From Actinobacteria bacterium IMCC26077 (GTDB taxonomy: Bacteria; Actinomycetota; Actinomycetes; Nanopelagicales; Nanopelagicaceae): a DNA stretch of 64,000 nucleotides. Below, piece by piece: positions 34,509 through 44,236 of the stretch (the first letter of the stretch is position 1; every line of letters begins with the position of its first letter). The translations under genes were made by a program, and so were the position numbers. Below the pieces are notes generated by a model that searched no databases, had not been told where the DNA came from, and worked only from the letters and a program-made list of their open reading frames with translations. The stretch lies in the NCBI GenBank assembly GCA_002284915.1, contig CP015606.1:186001-250000 (forward strand), given 5' to 3'.

Positions 34509-36842
34509 GTGGCAACTGCGTGGCAGGATGACGCTCCCAAGCCATCGGTGATGGCTGAACATGTTCACCCCAAAGACCCGCTCCTCTACACGATCAAACG
34601 GAAACTTCTCGGCGCACCACTTAATCGCCACACCCTGAGCCATCAACGACTCTCCAAACGCTTTGGTTTAGGAATCCTCTCTTCAGATTGCATCTCCTCC
34701 TCTGCATACGGCAGTGAACAGATTTTGATTGCGCTTTTGCCCGTCTTTGGCCTCGCTGCATTCTCACTCCTTATGCCGATGACAGCGGTAGTGCTCGTGA
34801 TTCTCTTAATCGTCACCCTCTCGTATCACAACGTCATCTCGGTCTACTCCAAGACTGGTGGCGCGTATTTCGTATCGCGACGAAATTTCGGTCCGGTGGT
34901 CGCACAGGTCGCCGCGGTTGCACTGATTTTGGATTATGTGGTGACTCTTGCAATTCAATCTGCAGCAGGTGTTGCTGCAATTATCTCAACATTTCCTGAA
35001 TTAAACCCTTGGAAAGTTGAGATGACTCTTGCAGTCATTGTCTTACTCACGTACGGAAATCTGCGCGGTGTAAAGGAGGCGGGTAAAGCATTTGCGCTGC
35101 CAACTTATTTCTTCGTCGGATCGATGGCAATCGTCTTCACGGTGGGTATCTACCGCGACATCATGGGAACTTTGCCAACGTTGCCAACAAATGTGGAAGG
35201 CGCGGTTCCCTTTGGGAATGAGCAGGGTTTGCTGACTTTCGCGGCAATATTTACTCTCTTGCGTGCATTTGCCAATGGTGGTTCCTCGCTCACTGGCTTA
35301 GAAGCAATCTCCGACGGAGTGATGCTCTTTAAGACACCAGAACATGTCAATGCCCGCAGAACGCTGATCATCATGAGCTGCATCCTTGGTTCACTCGTGC
35401 TTGGCGTTTCATGGTTTGCTCATCGAATATATGCCTTGCCCTACGAGAGTGGCACTCCCACCGTCATTTCACAGATCGCGCGATCTGTTCTTGGCGATGG
35501 CGCCATTGGGAATATCTTCTTTATTCTCGTTCAGGCAGCGACGATGCTTATTCTCTTTGCCGGTGCGAATACCACCTTCTCCGCCTTCCCGATTCTGGTG
35601 AATTTCGTCGCATCCGATGGATTTCTGCCGCGATGGCTAGCAAAACGTGGACATCGCCTCAACTTCTCTAATGGCATTCTGGTGTTGGTCTTCTTCGCTT
35701 CGATTTTGGTTGTGGTCACCCGTTCCTCAGTCGAGCATCTCGTCGCGTATTACGCAATTGGTGTCTTTACTGCTTTTACGTTAACTGGCCTCGGAATGGC
35801 TAAGCACACTCATACCCATCGTGGCGAGAAGTGGAAGTTGCGATTTGGTATTCATCTTCTCTCCGGTTCAATCTCTTTGATAGTCGTGATCGTCTTTGCC
35901 ATCGTCAAATTCACCGCTGGAGCTTGGGTTATCGTTCTTATTGGCCCAATCATGGTCATTGGTTTGATTCGATTGAATAAGCGTTACCAAGCAGAAAATA
36001 GCGTTCTTGATATCACGCCCCAACGTGGATCGAGTGCAAACATCACTCGTCATGATGTAGCTGTGCTCATCGATAACGTCGATCTAGCGACAATAGGTGC
36101 AATTCGATATGCCCGAAGCCTCAAACCCCGTAATTTGAGCGCCGTCCATTTTGTTATCGACGATCGCAAAGCCGATGAGATTCGTGAGGCGTGGGATAAG
36201 TACAGCGCATTTGATGGCATCACTCTTGAATTTATAGATTGTCCTGATCGACGTCTGGCAAATGCAGCAATTGAATACTCACTGCGGGAGACTGAATCAC
36301 CAGATGTCGAATTGACGTTGCTCTTACCACGTCGCTCTTACTCACGTTTCCTTGGTCGGTTACTACATGATCAAACCGCTGAAAGCATCGCAAGCGCTAT
36401 CGCTCAACTCGATCGAGTCGTTGCGACAATTGTTCCTTTCGATGTTGAAAAGATTCTCGATGGCAAAGTGAGATTAGTTCCTGCAACAGATGAGCAAGCT
36501 CCAGCTTCTGCGCTTGCGCCTGCTAAACCACAATTCGAATCACCGGTTTACGAACCCGTTGGACACCACGCAAAGAGCGCAACCAAGATTGGCGCTATTC
36601 AATGGCGTAAGCGCGCTGAAGTCGTCGGTCGAGTGACGGGCATTCGAGTCGCGCCGAAGAAATCATCGCCACAAGTTGAGATCGAAATCTGGGATGAGAC
36701 TGGTGGAGTCCGACTGCAATTCATTGGCAGACGGGAGATTGCTGGCCTTGAGGTGGGTTCAACGCTGAAGGCTGAAGGTATGGTCGGCGAGCAAGATGGA
36801 AAGTTGACGATTCTTAATCCATCGTACGAAATCATCAAGTAA
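34509..36842 (+). CDS. APC-type permease with C-terminal OB-fold domain
   Basis: 777 residues from GTG. Residues about 45-500 form a 12-helix APC transporter: FGLGILSSDCISSSAYGSEQILIAL, TGGAYFVSRRNFGPVVAQVAAVAL, NLRGVKEAGKAFALPTYFF, FANGGSSLTGLEAISDGV. This subgroup is often encoded beside TrkA-type potassium genes in actinobacteria. A cytosolic segment (about 510-660, VAVLIDNVDLATIGAIRYAR) resembles a UspA-like fold. From about 690 to the end, EVVGRVTGIRVAPKKSSPQVEIEIWDETGGVRLQF and GSTLKAEGMVGEQDGKLTILNP look like an OB-fold usually found as a separate small protein. Substrate is a cation or amino acid, not determinable. Confidence 0.85.
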   Translation: MATAWQDDAPKPSVMAEHVHPKDPLLYTIKRKLLGAPLNRHTLSHQRLSKRFGLGILSSDCISSSAYGSEQILIALLPVFGLAAFSLLMPMTAVVLVILLIVTLSYHNVISVYSKTGGAYFVSRRNFGPVVAQVAAVALILDYVVTLAIQSAAGVAAIISTFPELNPWKVEMTLAVIVLLTYGNLRGVKEAGKAFALPTYFFVGSMAIVFTVGIYRDIMGTLPTLPTNVEGAVPFGNEQGLLTFAAIFTLLRAFANGGSSLTGLEAISDGVMLFKTPEHVNARRTLIIMSCILGSLVLGVSWFAHRIYALPYESGTPTVISQIARSVLGDGAIGNIFFILVQAATMLILFAGANTTFSAFPILVNFVASDGFLPRWLAKRGHRLNFSNGILVLVFFASILVVVTRSSVEHLVAYYAIGVFTAFTLTGLGMAKHTHTHRGEKWKLRFGIHLLSGSISLIVVIVFAIVKFTAGAWVIVLIGPIMVIGLIRLNKRYQAENSVLDITPQRGSSANITRHDVAVLIDNVDLATIGAIRYARSLKPRNLSAVHFVIDDRKADEIREAWDKYSAFDGITLEFIDCPDRRLANAAIEYSLRETESPDVELTLLLPRRSYSRFLGRLLHDQTAESIASAIAQLDRVVATIVPFDVEKILDGKVRLVPATDEQAPASALAPAKPQFESPVYEPVGHHAKSATKIGAIQWRKRAEVVGRVTGIRVAPKKSSPQVEIEIWDETGGVRLQFIGRREIAGLEVGSTLKAEGMVGEQDGKLTILNPSYEIIK

Positions 36843-36859
36843 CTCAAAGGCGCTGCTGG

Positions 36860-36946
36860 CGGTGGCGGTGGGATTTGAACCCACGGTGGAGTTTCCCCCA
36901 CACACGCTTTCGAGGCGTGCTCTTTAGGCCGCTCAGACACGCCACC
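36860..36946 (-). tRNA. tRNA-Ser (CGA)
   Basis: Acceptor GGTGGCG/CGCCACC, anticodon stem CACGC/GCGTG with loop CTCGAAA giving CGA, long variable arm (TGTGGGGGAAACTCCAC), T loop TTCAAAT and discriminator G. No encoded CCA. Confidence 0.97.
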
Positions 36947-36974
36947 GTCGCCAAAGATACCTTATTCAAATCCC

Positions 36975-37409
36975 TTAGCGAGATTCGGCGAAGAATTCCC
37001 GGAGGAGCGCGCTCGAGCGTTCTGCTAACACTCCTGAGATAACTTCCACTTTCGATAGCGCTCGCGGATCTCGAAGAAGATCGACAACCGAACCAACTGC
37101 GCCCGCCTTCTCATCCCAAGCTCCGAAAACAAGACGCGCAAGTCTTGATTGCAAGATCGCACCGGCGCACATCGCACATGGTTCGAGGGTGACAACGAGT
37201 GTGCACCCATCAAGGCGCCAGCTATCTAACTTCGTTCCAGCTGCACGTATTGCGACTATCTCAGCATGCGCCGTTGGATCATGGTGTAACTCTCTTTGGT
37301 TGACTCCCGTTGCTATCACTACGCCTTCCGCGTCGAGAATCAATGCGCCAACCGGGACATCACCATGCTCACGCCAAGCTTTCTCTGCGGCGGCGAGCGC
37401 TAACTCCAT
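36975..37409 (-). CDS. tadA: tRNA adenosine(34) deaminase
   Basis: 144 residues from ATG at 37409 ([16 protein letters not shown]), where family members usually begin; earlier in-frame ATGs at 37457 and 37523 overlap the divergent upp gene and are less likely. Zinc and catalytic residues are present: [10 protein letters not shown] with His and Glu, and PCAMCAGAI with two Cys. The enzyme makes inosine at the wobble position, mainly in tRNA-Arg(ACG). This is relevant here because Arg(ACG)-like tRNAs with altered loops occur at 7-8.7 kb. Confidence 0.95.
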   Translation of the reverse strand: MELALAAAEKAWREHGDVPVGALILDAEGVVIATGVNQRELHHDPTAHAEIVAIRAAGTKLDSWRLDGCTLVVTLEPCAMCAGAILQSRLARLVFGAWDEKAGAVGSVVDLLRDPRALSKVEVISGVLAERSSALLREFFAESR

Positions 37410-37433
37410 GCTCGCTGCGATAGGCTCATCGTT

Positions 37434-38066
37434 ATGAAGACTCACGTGGCTAATCATCCTCTCATCACCCACAAATTGACACTTCTTCGCGATAAAAGAA
37501 CTGACTCGCCAACTTTTCGCCATCTCACCGAAGAGCTGGTGATGTTGCTGGCTTATGAGGCAACACGAGAGATCCGCACCGAGCAGATTTCTATCGAAAC
37601 TCCGGTGGCGCCGATGACCGGTTCCCAGTTATCCAAACCGCGACCATTGGTCGTGCCAATCTTGCGCGCTGGACTTGGCATGTTGGAGGGAATGACTCGA
37701 TTGATTCCCTCAGCTGAGGTCGGCTTTCTTGGAATGGTCCGTGATGAGAAGACGCTCAAAGCTTCTACCTACGCCAATCGACTTCCGGAGAATCTCTCAG
37801 GTCGCCAGTGCTACATCTTGGACCCAATGCTCGCCACTGGCGGAACGTTGATATCTGCCACCCAATATCTCTTGGAGCGAGGCGCAACAGATATCACCAT
37901 CATCTGCATTCTCGCTGCCCCTGAGGGAGTGGCTGCGCTCGAGAAATCACTCGCCGGCGCGCCAGTGACCGTAGTGATGGGAGCGCTCGATCAAAAGCTC
38001 AATGAGCATGGATACATCGTGCCGGGGCTCGGCGATGCCGGCGACCGTCTCTATGGCACTGTGTAA
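37434..38066 (+). CDS. upp: Uracil phosphoribosyltransferase
   Basis: 210 residues, full length. Family landmarks: [24 protein letters not shown] at 7-30, [13 protein letters not shown], and the PRPP-binding [13 protein letters not shown]; the C-terminus has the uracil site [13 protein letters not shown]. It converts uracil and PRPP to UMP in pyrimidine salvage. It is divergent from tadA with start codons only about 24 bases apart, a common arrangement in actinobacteria. Confidence 0.97.
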   Translation: MKTHVANHPLITHKLTLLRDKRTDSPTFRHLTEELVMLLAYEATREIRTEQISIETPVAPMTGSQLSKPRPLVVPILRAGLGMLEGMTRLIPSAEVGFLGMVRDEKTLKASTYANRLPENLSGRQCYILDPMLATGGTLISATQYLLERGATDITIICILAAPEGVAALEKSLAGAPVTVVMGALDQKLNEHGYIVPGLGDAGDRLYGTV

Positions 38067-38108
38067 AAGCAGGTTGTTTACCCAGTAATTTTCCGCAAGG
38101 ATGGCGCC

Positions 38109-38876
38109 ATGCGCGTAGTCAGTATCTTGAGTCTTAAAGGTGGAGTGGGAAAAACCTCTGTACTGCTCGGATTTGCCGGAGCGGCAACTGTTCGGGGTTT
38201 AGCGACTCTGGTCATCGATCTTGATCCTCAAGGTAATGCCACATCCATCTTGGCCGCTAAGAATCCGACCTCGACCGCTGCCGAACTTCTTGCTACTCCG
38301 ACAATCAATACCCTTCATAACAGCCTCACTGAATGCGCGTGGGAGATTGCACCAGGTGAGGTCGATGTAGTCGCTTCAAGCCCGAATTTGATTCAACATG
38401 ATGCATTCAAATCGGCGAGCGCTTTCAAGCCACGACTAGCTCGGGCGCTTGAAAAACTTGAGGGCTACGACTTGGTACTTATCGATTGCCCACCATCGCT
38501 AGGCACATTAACTCGTGAAGCGCTCGCTGCAAGTGATCTCGCAGTAGTAGTAGCGACCCCAACTTTCTTCGGACTCCAAGGCGCTGAACGAGCTGCCGAA
38601 GAGATTGAAGAGATTAGAAATACTCATAACAAGAAATTGAAGTTGGCAGGGGTCTTACCAAATCGCGTTAAGAGCGTCGCTGAAGAGCATGACTACCGCA
38701 TTCGTGAGATGGGAAGAATCTTTGGCAAGCAGATAATGAAGCCTGCTATTCCTGATCGAATTGCTTTTCAGCAAGCAGAGAGCTTTGGTAAGCCAATCCA
38801 AGCTGTTGGCACCGCAGGTTCGCGTGAGGTAAGTGCAATTTTCGATAAGCACTTAAACACGCTCATGCGTGGCTAA
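38109..38876 (+). CDS. ParA family ATPase, without a ParB partner
   Basis: 255 residues. Deviant Walker A LKGGVGKTS at 9-17 with the signature Lys, LVIDLDPQGNATSIL (switch I), and DLVLIDCPPSLGTL (Walker B). The domain organisation is the chromosomal/Type Ib ParA kind without an N-terminal HTH. No ParB or parS-like repeats lie near; the gene is followed by a convergent aminotransferase gene overlapping by 4 bases. It may position another cargo rather than the origin. ATG or an in-frame GTG nearby may serve as start. Confidence 0.9.
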   Translation: MRVVSILSLKGGVGKTSVLLGFAGAATVRGLATLVIDLDPQGNATSILAAKNPTSTAAELLATPTINTLHNSLTECAWEIAPGEVDVVASSPNLIQHDAFKSASAFKPRLARALEKLEGYDLVLIDCPPSLGTLTREALAASDLAVVVATPTFFGLQGAERAAEEIEEIRNTHNKKLKLAGVLPNRVKSVAEEHDYRIREMGRIFGKQIMKPAIPDRIAFQQAESFGKPIQAVGTAGSREVSAIFDKHLNTLMRG

Positions 38877-40234
38877 GCTCCGGTGTAATACTTTCCAATC
38901 GCACCGAGCGCTTTATCCATAATCGCAAAACCATCTTTTAATTCGCTCTCGCTAATCGTGCACGGCGGCACCACATGCGTGCGATTAAAGTGGACAAACG
39001 GCCAGAGTCCATCTTTCTTACACGCCGCAGCAAATTCATTCATCGCAGGACTCGATCCACCGTATGGAGCAAGTGGTTCTCGGGTTGCTCGATCGGTAAC
39101 AAGATCTGCACCCCAGAAGACGCCCTTGCCGCGAATATCCCCAATAACCTTATGTTTTGCCGCTAATTCATGGAGCGCTGGACCAATGATGCGCTCTCCT
39201 ATTTCTGCTGCATATTCGATGATTCCCTCTTCCTCCATCAAATCAATGGCAGCAACTGCAGCTGCGCAAGCGAGGGGATGTCCCATATACGTCAGGCCAC
39301 CGGGAAATACTCGCTCATCAAAAGTCTTCGCTATCTCATCGCTAATAACTACACCACCAAGTGGCACATAACCAGAGTTAACACCCTTGGCAAAAACAAT
39401 CAAATCTGGTTTCGCATTTGAGTGCTGATAGGCAAACCACTTTCCAGCCCGAGCAAAACCAGCCATCACTTCATCAGCAATCCAAATGATTCCGTACTTA
39501 TCGCAGAGCGCGCGAACTCCTTCAAGGTAACCCTTCGGTGGCACAAGAATGCCATTCGTTCCAACAATCGATTCAATGATGATTGCTGCAATCGTGCGTG
39601 GACCTTCGAGAATGATGAGGTTCTCGAGGTGTTCGAGTGCACGCTTGCACTCTTCCTCCTCAGTAGTTGCCCAGAAGGCTGAGCGATATAGATAAGGACC
39701 AAAGAAGTGGATATGCCCATAAGCAAATTCATTTGGCCAACGTCGTGGATCACCAGTAGCTGCAATCGCTGCTGCAGTATTTCCATGATAGGAGCGATAC
39801 TGCGATAAGACTTTATGGCGATTGGTGTGGATTCGCGCCATACGAATCGCGTTCTCTACTGCATCTGCGCCACCATTGGTGAAGAAGACTTTGTTGTGAA
39901 AGCTCTCGGCGTGTGAAGAAATTTTCTGCGCCGCAATACTACGAATATCGTTTGCATGCTGCGGTGCGGTGGTAGCCAAAATGTCTGCTTGCTTCTTGAT
40001 TGCTTCGATGATTTTTGGGTGTTGGTGACCGACGTTGGTGAACACCAACTGACTGGAGAAATCCAAATACTTCTTTCCATCGAAATCCCAGAAATAGGAG
40101 CCTTTCCCGCCCGCGACCGGCAGGGGAGTAATCGCGCCTTGAGCCGACCACGAATGGAATACGTGCGCCTTATCTAGCGCGGCAACCTGCGCCCCGTCGA
40201 GCCCGTGAGGCTTATCACTAGCCTGCGAATTCAT
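38873..40234 (-). CDS. Class III PLP-dependent aminotransferase
   Basis: 453 residues. PLP-binding blocks are in order: NVGHQHPKIIEAI, FFTNGGADAVENAIRMAR, YRSYHGNTAAAIAATGDPRRW, IWIADEVMAGFARAGKWFA with the cofactor-binding Asp, and LIVFAKGVNSGYVPLGGV with the Schiff-base Lys. The closest known relatives are omega-amino-acid:pyruvate or taurine-type transaminases; the amino donor is not assignable. It stands between a ParA gene and the malic enzyme gene, which is divergent. Confidence 0.9.
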   Translation of the reverse strand: MNSQASDKPHGLDGAQVAALDKAHVFHSWSAQGAITPLPVAGGKGSYFWDFDGKKYLDFSSQLVFTNVGHQHPKIIEAIKKQADILATTAPQHANDIRSIAAQKISSHAESFHNKVFFTNGGADAVENAIRMARIHTNRHKVLSQYRSYHGNTAAAIAATGDPRRWPNEFAYGHIHFFGPYLYRSAFWATTEEEECKRALEHLENLIILEGPRTIAAIIIESIVGTNGILVPPKGYLEGVRALCDKYGIIWIADEVMAGFARAGKWFAYQHSNAKPDLIVFAKGVNSGYVPLGGVVISDEIAKTFDERVFPGGLTYMGHPLACAAAVAAIDLMEEEGIIEYAAEIGERIIGPALHELAAKHKVIGDIRGKGVFWGADLVTDRATREPLAPYGGSSPAMNEFAAACKKDGLWPFVHFNRTHVVPPCTISESELKDGFAIMDKALGAIGKYYTGA

Positions 40235-40283
40235 AATTTCCCCTCATCGTCGTACCCTGAATATCCAACATTAGGAGATTTTT

Positions 40284-41663
40284 ATGGTTTCTACGAGCCC
40301 CGGCTATGGAATCACGATCCGCGTTGAAGGTCCCTCAGCAAATCAACCTGTCTCCGCGTTAACTGCAGTCCTGAATTCTCAAGGGGCGTCGCTAACAGCG
40401 CTCGATATCGTCGAGTCCTCCTTTGACCGCGTTGTAGTGGATATCACTTGCGACACCATCGATGCCGATCACGCCGATCGGGTTGCTAAAGCAATCTCCG
40501 AAGTCCCAGAACTCAAAGTGCGCAAAGTCAGCGATCGCACATTCTTGATTCATCTCGGTGGGAAAATCGAGGTGCACTCAAAAGTTCAAATCAAAACTCG
40601 CGATGACCTATCGCGCGCATATACCCCAGGGGTAGCTCGGGTATGTCAGGCCATTGCTGCCGACCCCACTGATGCTCGTCGATTAACAATCAAACGGAAT
40701 ACGGTGGCAGTAGTCACTGATGGCTCTGCAGTCTTAGGACTTGGAAATATTGGTCCCGCTGCTGCGATGCCAGTAATGGAGGGTAAGGCTGCGCTCTTTA
40801 AAAGATTTGCCAATATCGATGCCTGGCCAGTTTGCTTAGATACTCAAGATGTCGATGAGATTGTTCGCACCGTACAAATCATCGCGCCGGTATATGGCGG
40901 CATCAATCTTGAAGATATCTCTGCGCCCCGTTGTTTCGAAGTCGAACGACGCCTACGTGAGATTCTCGATATTCCCGTCTTCCATGATGATCAACATGGA
41001 ACGGCAATCGTCGTCACTGCAGCGTTAAAGAATGCGCTGAAGTTAGTCAAGAAAAATATCGCTGATGTGAAAATTGTTCTCAACGGAGTTGGTGCCGCTG
41101 GTACTGCAGTCGCACAACTTCTCTATCATGCAGGTGCTCGGAAGATGATTGGCTTTGATATCAATGGCGTAATCCATAAAGCATCGCCCCAAAGCGACGA
41201 AATGCGCTCTTGGTTCATTGAGATAAGTAATCAAGAGAATTTCACTGGTTCGCTCAGTGAGGCGCTCGTGGGCGCAGATGTCTTTATCGGGGTGAGCGTT
41301 CCTAATGTGCTCAGCGAGAAAGATGTACAGAACATGGCAAAAGATGCCATCGTCTTCGCCCTCGCCAACCCAGACCCCGAAATCGACCCAGAGGTTGCCC
41401 GGCGCCATGTAAAAGTTGTTGCCACAGGGCGAAGTGATCAACCCAACCAGATCAACAACGTTCTCGCATTCCCTGGTGTCTTTCGTGGACTACTCGATAT
41501 CGGTGCGACGAAAATCACCGATGACGCACTGCTTGCTGCTGCCGATGCGATTGCCAACTGTGTACGTCCAGAGCAATTAAACGAAAGCTTCATTATTCCT
41601 AGCGTCTTCGACCCCGCTGTAACGCCTGCCGTTGCATCTGCCATAAAAGCAACCTGTCGGTAA
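40284..41663 (+). CDS. NAD(P)-dependent malic enzyme with N-terminal ACT domain
   Basis: 459 residues. Residues about 8-80 form an ACT-like regulatory domain ([23 protein letters not shown]); the catalytic part begins at [17 protein letters not shown]. Catalytic and cofactor blocks: [56 protein letters not shown] and [15 protein letters not shown]. It decarboxylates malate to pyruvate, or acts in reverse as an anaplerotic carboxylase. With carbonic anhydrase and a bicarbonate transporter later in the window this could connect to CO2 fixation. Confidence 0.95.
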   Translation: MVSTSPGYGITIRVEGPSANQPVSALTAVLNSQGASLTALDIVESSFDRVVVDITCDTIDADHADRVAKAISEVPELKVRKVSDRTFLIHLGGKIEVHSKVQIKTRDDLSRAYTPGVARVCQAIAADPTDARRLTIKRNTVAVVTDGSAVLGLGNIGPAAAMPVMEGKAALFKRFANIDAWPVCLDTQDVDEIVRTVQIIAPVYGGINLEDISAPRCFEVERRLREILDIPVFHDDQHGTAIVVTAALKNALKLVKKNIADVKIVLNGVGAAGTAVAQLLYHAGARKMIGFDINGVIHKASPQSDEMRSWFIEISNQENFTGSLSEALVGADVFIGVSVPNVLSEKDVQNMAKDAIVFALANPDPEIDPEVARRHVKVVATGRSDQPNQINNVLAFPGVFRGLLDIGATKITDDALLAAADAIANCVRPEQLNESFIIPSVFDPAVTPAVASAIKATCR

Positions 41664-41672
41664 ACTCTTCGT

Positions 41673-42701
41673 ATGGCACTTACTCCAGTCATCCTCCCAT
41701 CAAATCAATTCGATCACTTCTATCGTGGTGGTAATCGGATTGGCGTACTTCGAAATGGTCCCGGTGGTCCGATGCGACCTGAAGAGTGGATTGGCGCTAC
41801 GACTACCCGCTTTGGTGAAAAAGAGATGGGCCTCTCACTCTTACCTGATGGCGAATTCTTAAAGGATGCAATTGCACGTGAACCTGAGCTTTGGCTTGGG
41901 CACGATCATGTTGCCGCATTTGGCACCAGCACTGAGATTCTCGTCAAGCTCCTCGATCCAGATCAACGACTTCCTGTGCATTTTCATCCAAATAAGGCAT
42001 TCGCTAAAAAACACCTAGCACTTGATCATGGCAAGACCGAAGCCTGGATTATTCTCGATGCACCTGAGAATGCAAAGGTAGGGCTCGGTTTTGCGCAACA
42101 GATGCGAAAAGATGATGTTTACACGATGGTACAAGCGAAGGATTCTGCAGCGCTTCTTGCATCGTTAAATATGGTGAACGTTCGACCAGGCGATGCGATT
42201 CTTGTTCCCGCTGGCACGGCACACGCAATTGATGCAGGCATCTTCGTGCTTGAGCTTCAAGAACCTACTGATCTCTCTGCGCTCTTGGAATGGGAAGGTT
42301 TTGCTGTTGATGGTCTCAAAGATGGCCATCTTGGATTGGGTTTTGATGTAGTTCTTGATTCGCTCAACTATGCACCGCTCAATCAGGATGAGATCGCTAC
42401 TTTGGTAAAAAGTTCCCATTTCACCGGTGGTGAGATTCGCTCGCTATTTACTAATAAAGCTGATGGATATTTCCGAGCAGAAGTGATCCCCGGCGATGGT
42501 GCCACTATCGATGCCGGTTTCGGAATCTTGCTCCTACTTGAAGGAGATGGAGTGCTCACGACTGAGCGCTCGGGTGCGATTGCTGTTGGCCATGGAGATG
42601 CGCTCGTTATCCCATTCGATGCCGGAGGTTGGAACCTTAAGGGTGCTAGCGGCATTCTTTCGCGCCCGCCACTGCCAGCACTAGCTGCGCTTGCTCCATG
42701 A
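41673..42701 (+). CDS. manA: Mannose-6-phosphate isomerase, class I
   Basis: 342 residues. Zinc ligands are in LPVHFHPNKAFAKKHLALDHGKTEAWI, and the C-terminal half has GDAILVPAGTAHAID with the later His/Glu. It interconverts mannose-6-phosphate and fructose-6-phosphate, feeding GDP-mannose and wall sugars. It begins 9 bases after the malic enzyme gene; the stop overlaps the DedA start by 4 bases, so the three probably share an operon. Confidence 0.92.
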   Translation: MALTPVILPSNQFDHFYRGGNRIGVLRNGPGGPMRPEEWIGATTTRFGEKEMGLSLLPDGEFLKDAIAREPELWLGHDHVAAFGTSTEILVKLLDPDQRLPVHFHPNKAFAKKHLALDHGKTEAWIILDAPENAKVGLGFAQQMRKDDVYTMVQAKDSAALLASLNMVNVRPGDAILVPAGTAHAIDAGIFVLELQEPTDLSALLEWEGFAVDGLKDGHLGLGFDVVLDSLNYAPLNQDEIATLVKSSHFTGGEIRSLFTNKADGYFRAEVIPGDGATIDAGFGILLLLEGDGVLTTERSGAIAVGHGDALVIPFDAGGWNLKGASGILSRPPLPALAALAP

Positions 42702-43306
42702 ACACCCTGGAACTAGCAGCGAGCTTCGATGAACGCTTCTCGCCAATAGCGCCCTTCCTGCTCTATCTATTGGTCTGGGCAATCGTCTTTCTTGAGACTG
42801 GAATTCTGGTCGCTTTTTGGCTGCCAGGTGACTCGATTCTCTTTAGTGCTGGGCTCGTCGCCGCTGCGCGGGATGACATGAATATCGCCATTCTCGTTTC
42901 AGGGATTTTTCTTGCCGCATTCGTTGGCGATCAATTTGGTTATGTAACTGGACGGAAATTTGGCAGACCATATTTAGAGAAATCTCAATCACCACGTGTA
43001 GCGCGCATGGTCGCCCGGGCTGAAGTTTTCTATGAGAAAAATGGTTGGTGGGCAGTGAGCGCCGCGAGATTTTTCCCGTGGTTTCGCACTTTCATTCCAC
43101 CCATCGCTGGAACCGCAAAGATGCCTTACTACAAATTCCTTTCAGCTAATGCTGTCGGTGCGCTTGCCTGGGGAGTAGGCATCACGATGGCCGGATATTT
43201 CTCGGCAACTATTCCAGTTGTAAAAACTTTCTCTTACGCAATAGCCGCCTTCTTTATTGGCGGTTCAATAATCTCAATTATCTGGCGACGTTCCCGTTCG
43301 CATTGA
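42698..43306 (+). CDS. DedA family membrane protein
   Basis: 202 residues. The membrane blocks FLETGILVAFWLPGDSILFSAGLVAA, FVGDQFGYVTGRKFGRPYLE and AARFFPWFRTFIPPIAGTAKMPYYKF are diagnostic for DedA proteins (E/F..R residues in the last block are essential in E. coli). Family members flip undecaprenyl phosphate or phosphatidylethanolamine. The last 33 bases overlap the convergent DMT transporter gene. Confidence 0.93.
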   Translation: MNTLELAASFDERFSPIAPFLLYLLVWAIVFLETGILVAFWLPGDSILFSAGLVAAARDDMNIAILVSGIFLAAFVGDQFGYVTGRKFGRPYLEKSQSPRVARMVARAEVFYEKNGWWAVSAARFFPWFRTFIPPIAGTAKMPYYKFLSANAVGALAWGVGITMAGYFSATIPVVKTFSYAIAAFFIGGSIISIIWRRSRSH

Positions 43307-44221
43307 GCCTTGTTTGCGCAACCCGCCAACAAGGACTCCGATATAGGTAATCAAAATTCCAACGATGAGATTGATGCCAACTTTCACATCCTCTGGCGGA
43401 GCAATCAGATCGAAAATCAATGAACCAATCAATTGGCCGCCAGTAGCGAATAAAGTAAAGGAAAGAACGCCGATCTTGGCAACAATCACTGATGAAGAGG
43501 CGATGTAGAGAACTCCTATCGTGCCACCCCAGTAAATCCACCATGGTGAGCTAGGCAATCCAACGAGATCTGCACCGCGAGCTGTATTAATAATCAATAG
43601 GATTACCAATGTAGAGGTTCCCATAAAAAAGTTAAGCCATGTGGTTGAGAAACTCTGACCAGAGATATCGTTGATCTGCCCATTAAGTGCTCGCTGTACC
43701 CCAATCATAAAACCACCGACAAAAACGATAATGATTGGAAGTGGTGAGATATTTGCTAATTGAATCTCTTCCCAAACGGCAACCAGAACCGCGACTATGG
43801 TGATGAGTGCTGCAAAGATTCGACGAGTAGTGATTGGTTGTTTTCCGCCGCCAGTAATTCCAATTCGATCTACGATCAAAGAAGCTAAGGTTTGGCCAGC
43901 AATCATGACGACGGAAAGTAAGGCAACGCCAATTATTGGTACTGTAAAAGTTTGGATTGCAACGAATATTCCACCCATTATTCCGGCGGAAAGTCGCCAT
44001 GCGGGCAGTTCACCGCTCTTGACTCCAGCAACAATTCTTCGAACACCCTGGCGCACTCGAGGATTGGCAAAGGCAATGATGTTCAGTACGAGAAAACCGG
44101 AGCCAAAAGAGTAAACCGCAGCTTCGGTGCTGTTGCCCAACGCTGCAGAGAGCCCGCCATTGACGCGCGATTGCGCTGCAATCAATATACCGCTTAATGC
44201 AGCGAGAAGATCAAGTCTCAC
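43274..44221 (-). CDS. DMT family transporter (DUF606-like, duplicated)
   Basis: 315 residues, ten hydrophobic segments in two related halves. LAALSGILIAAQSRVNGGLSAALGNSTEAAVYSFGSGFLVL at the start and GFMIGVQRALNGQINDISGQSFSTTWLNFFMGTSTLV in the middle are repeats of the same block, typical of the fused YdcZ/DUF606 branch of drug/metabolite transporters. Cargo is unknown. It overlaps the dedA 3' end by 33 bases, so the transcripts are complementary there. Codons CAG/CGC reflect local composition only. Confidence 0.8.
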   Translation of the reverse strand: MRLDLLAALSGILIAAQSRVNGGLSAALGNSTEAAVYSFGSGFLVLNIIAFANPRVRQGVRRIVAGVKSGELPAWRLSAGIMGGIFVAIQTFTVPIIGVALLSVVMIAGQTLASLIVDRIGITGGGKQPITTRRIFAALITIVAVLVAVWEEIQLANISPLPIIIVFVGGFMIGVQRALNGQINDISGQSFSTTWLNFFMGTSTLVILLIINTARGADLVGLPSSPWWIYWGGTIGVLYIASSSVIVAKIGVLSFTLFATGGQLIGSLIFDLIAPPEDVKVGINLIVGILITYIGVLVGGLRKQGSMRTGTSPDN

Positions 44222-44236
44222 AATAGGGAGGTAGCG

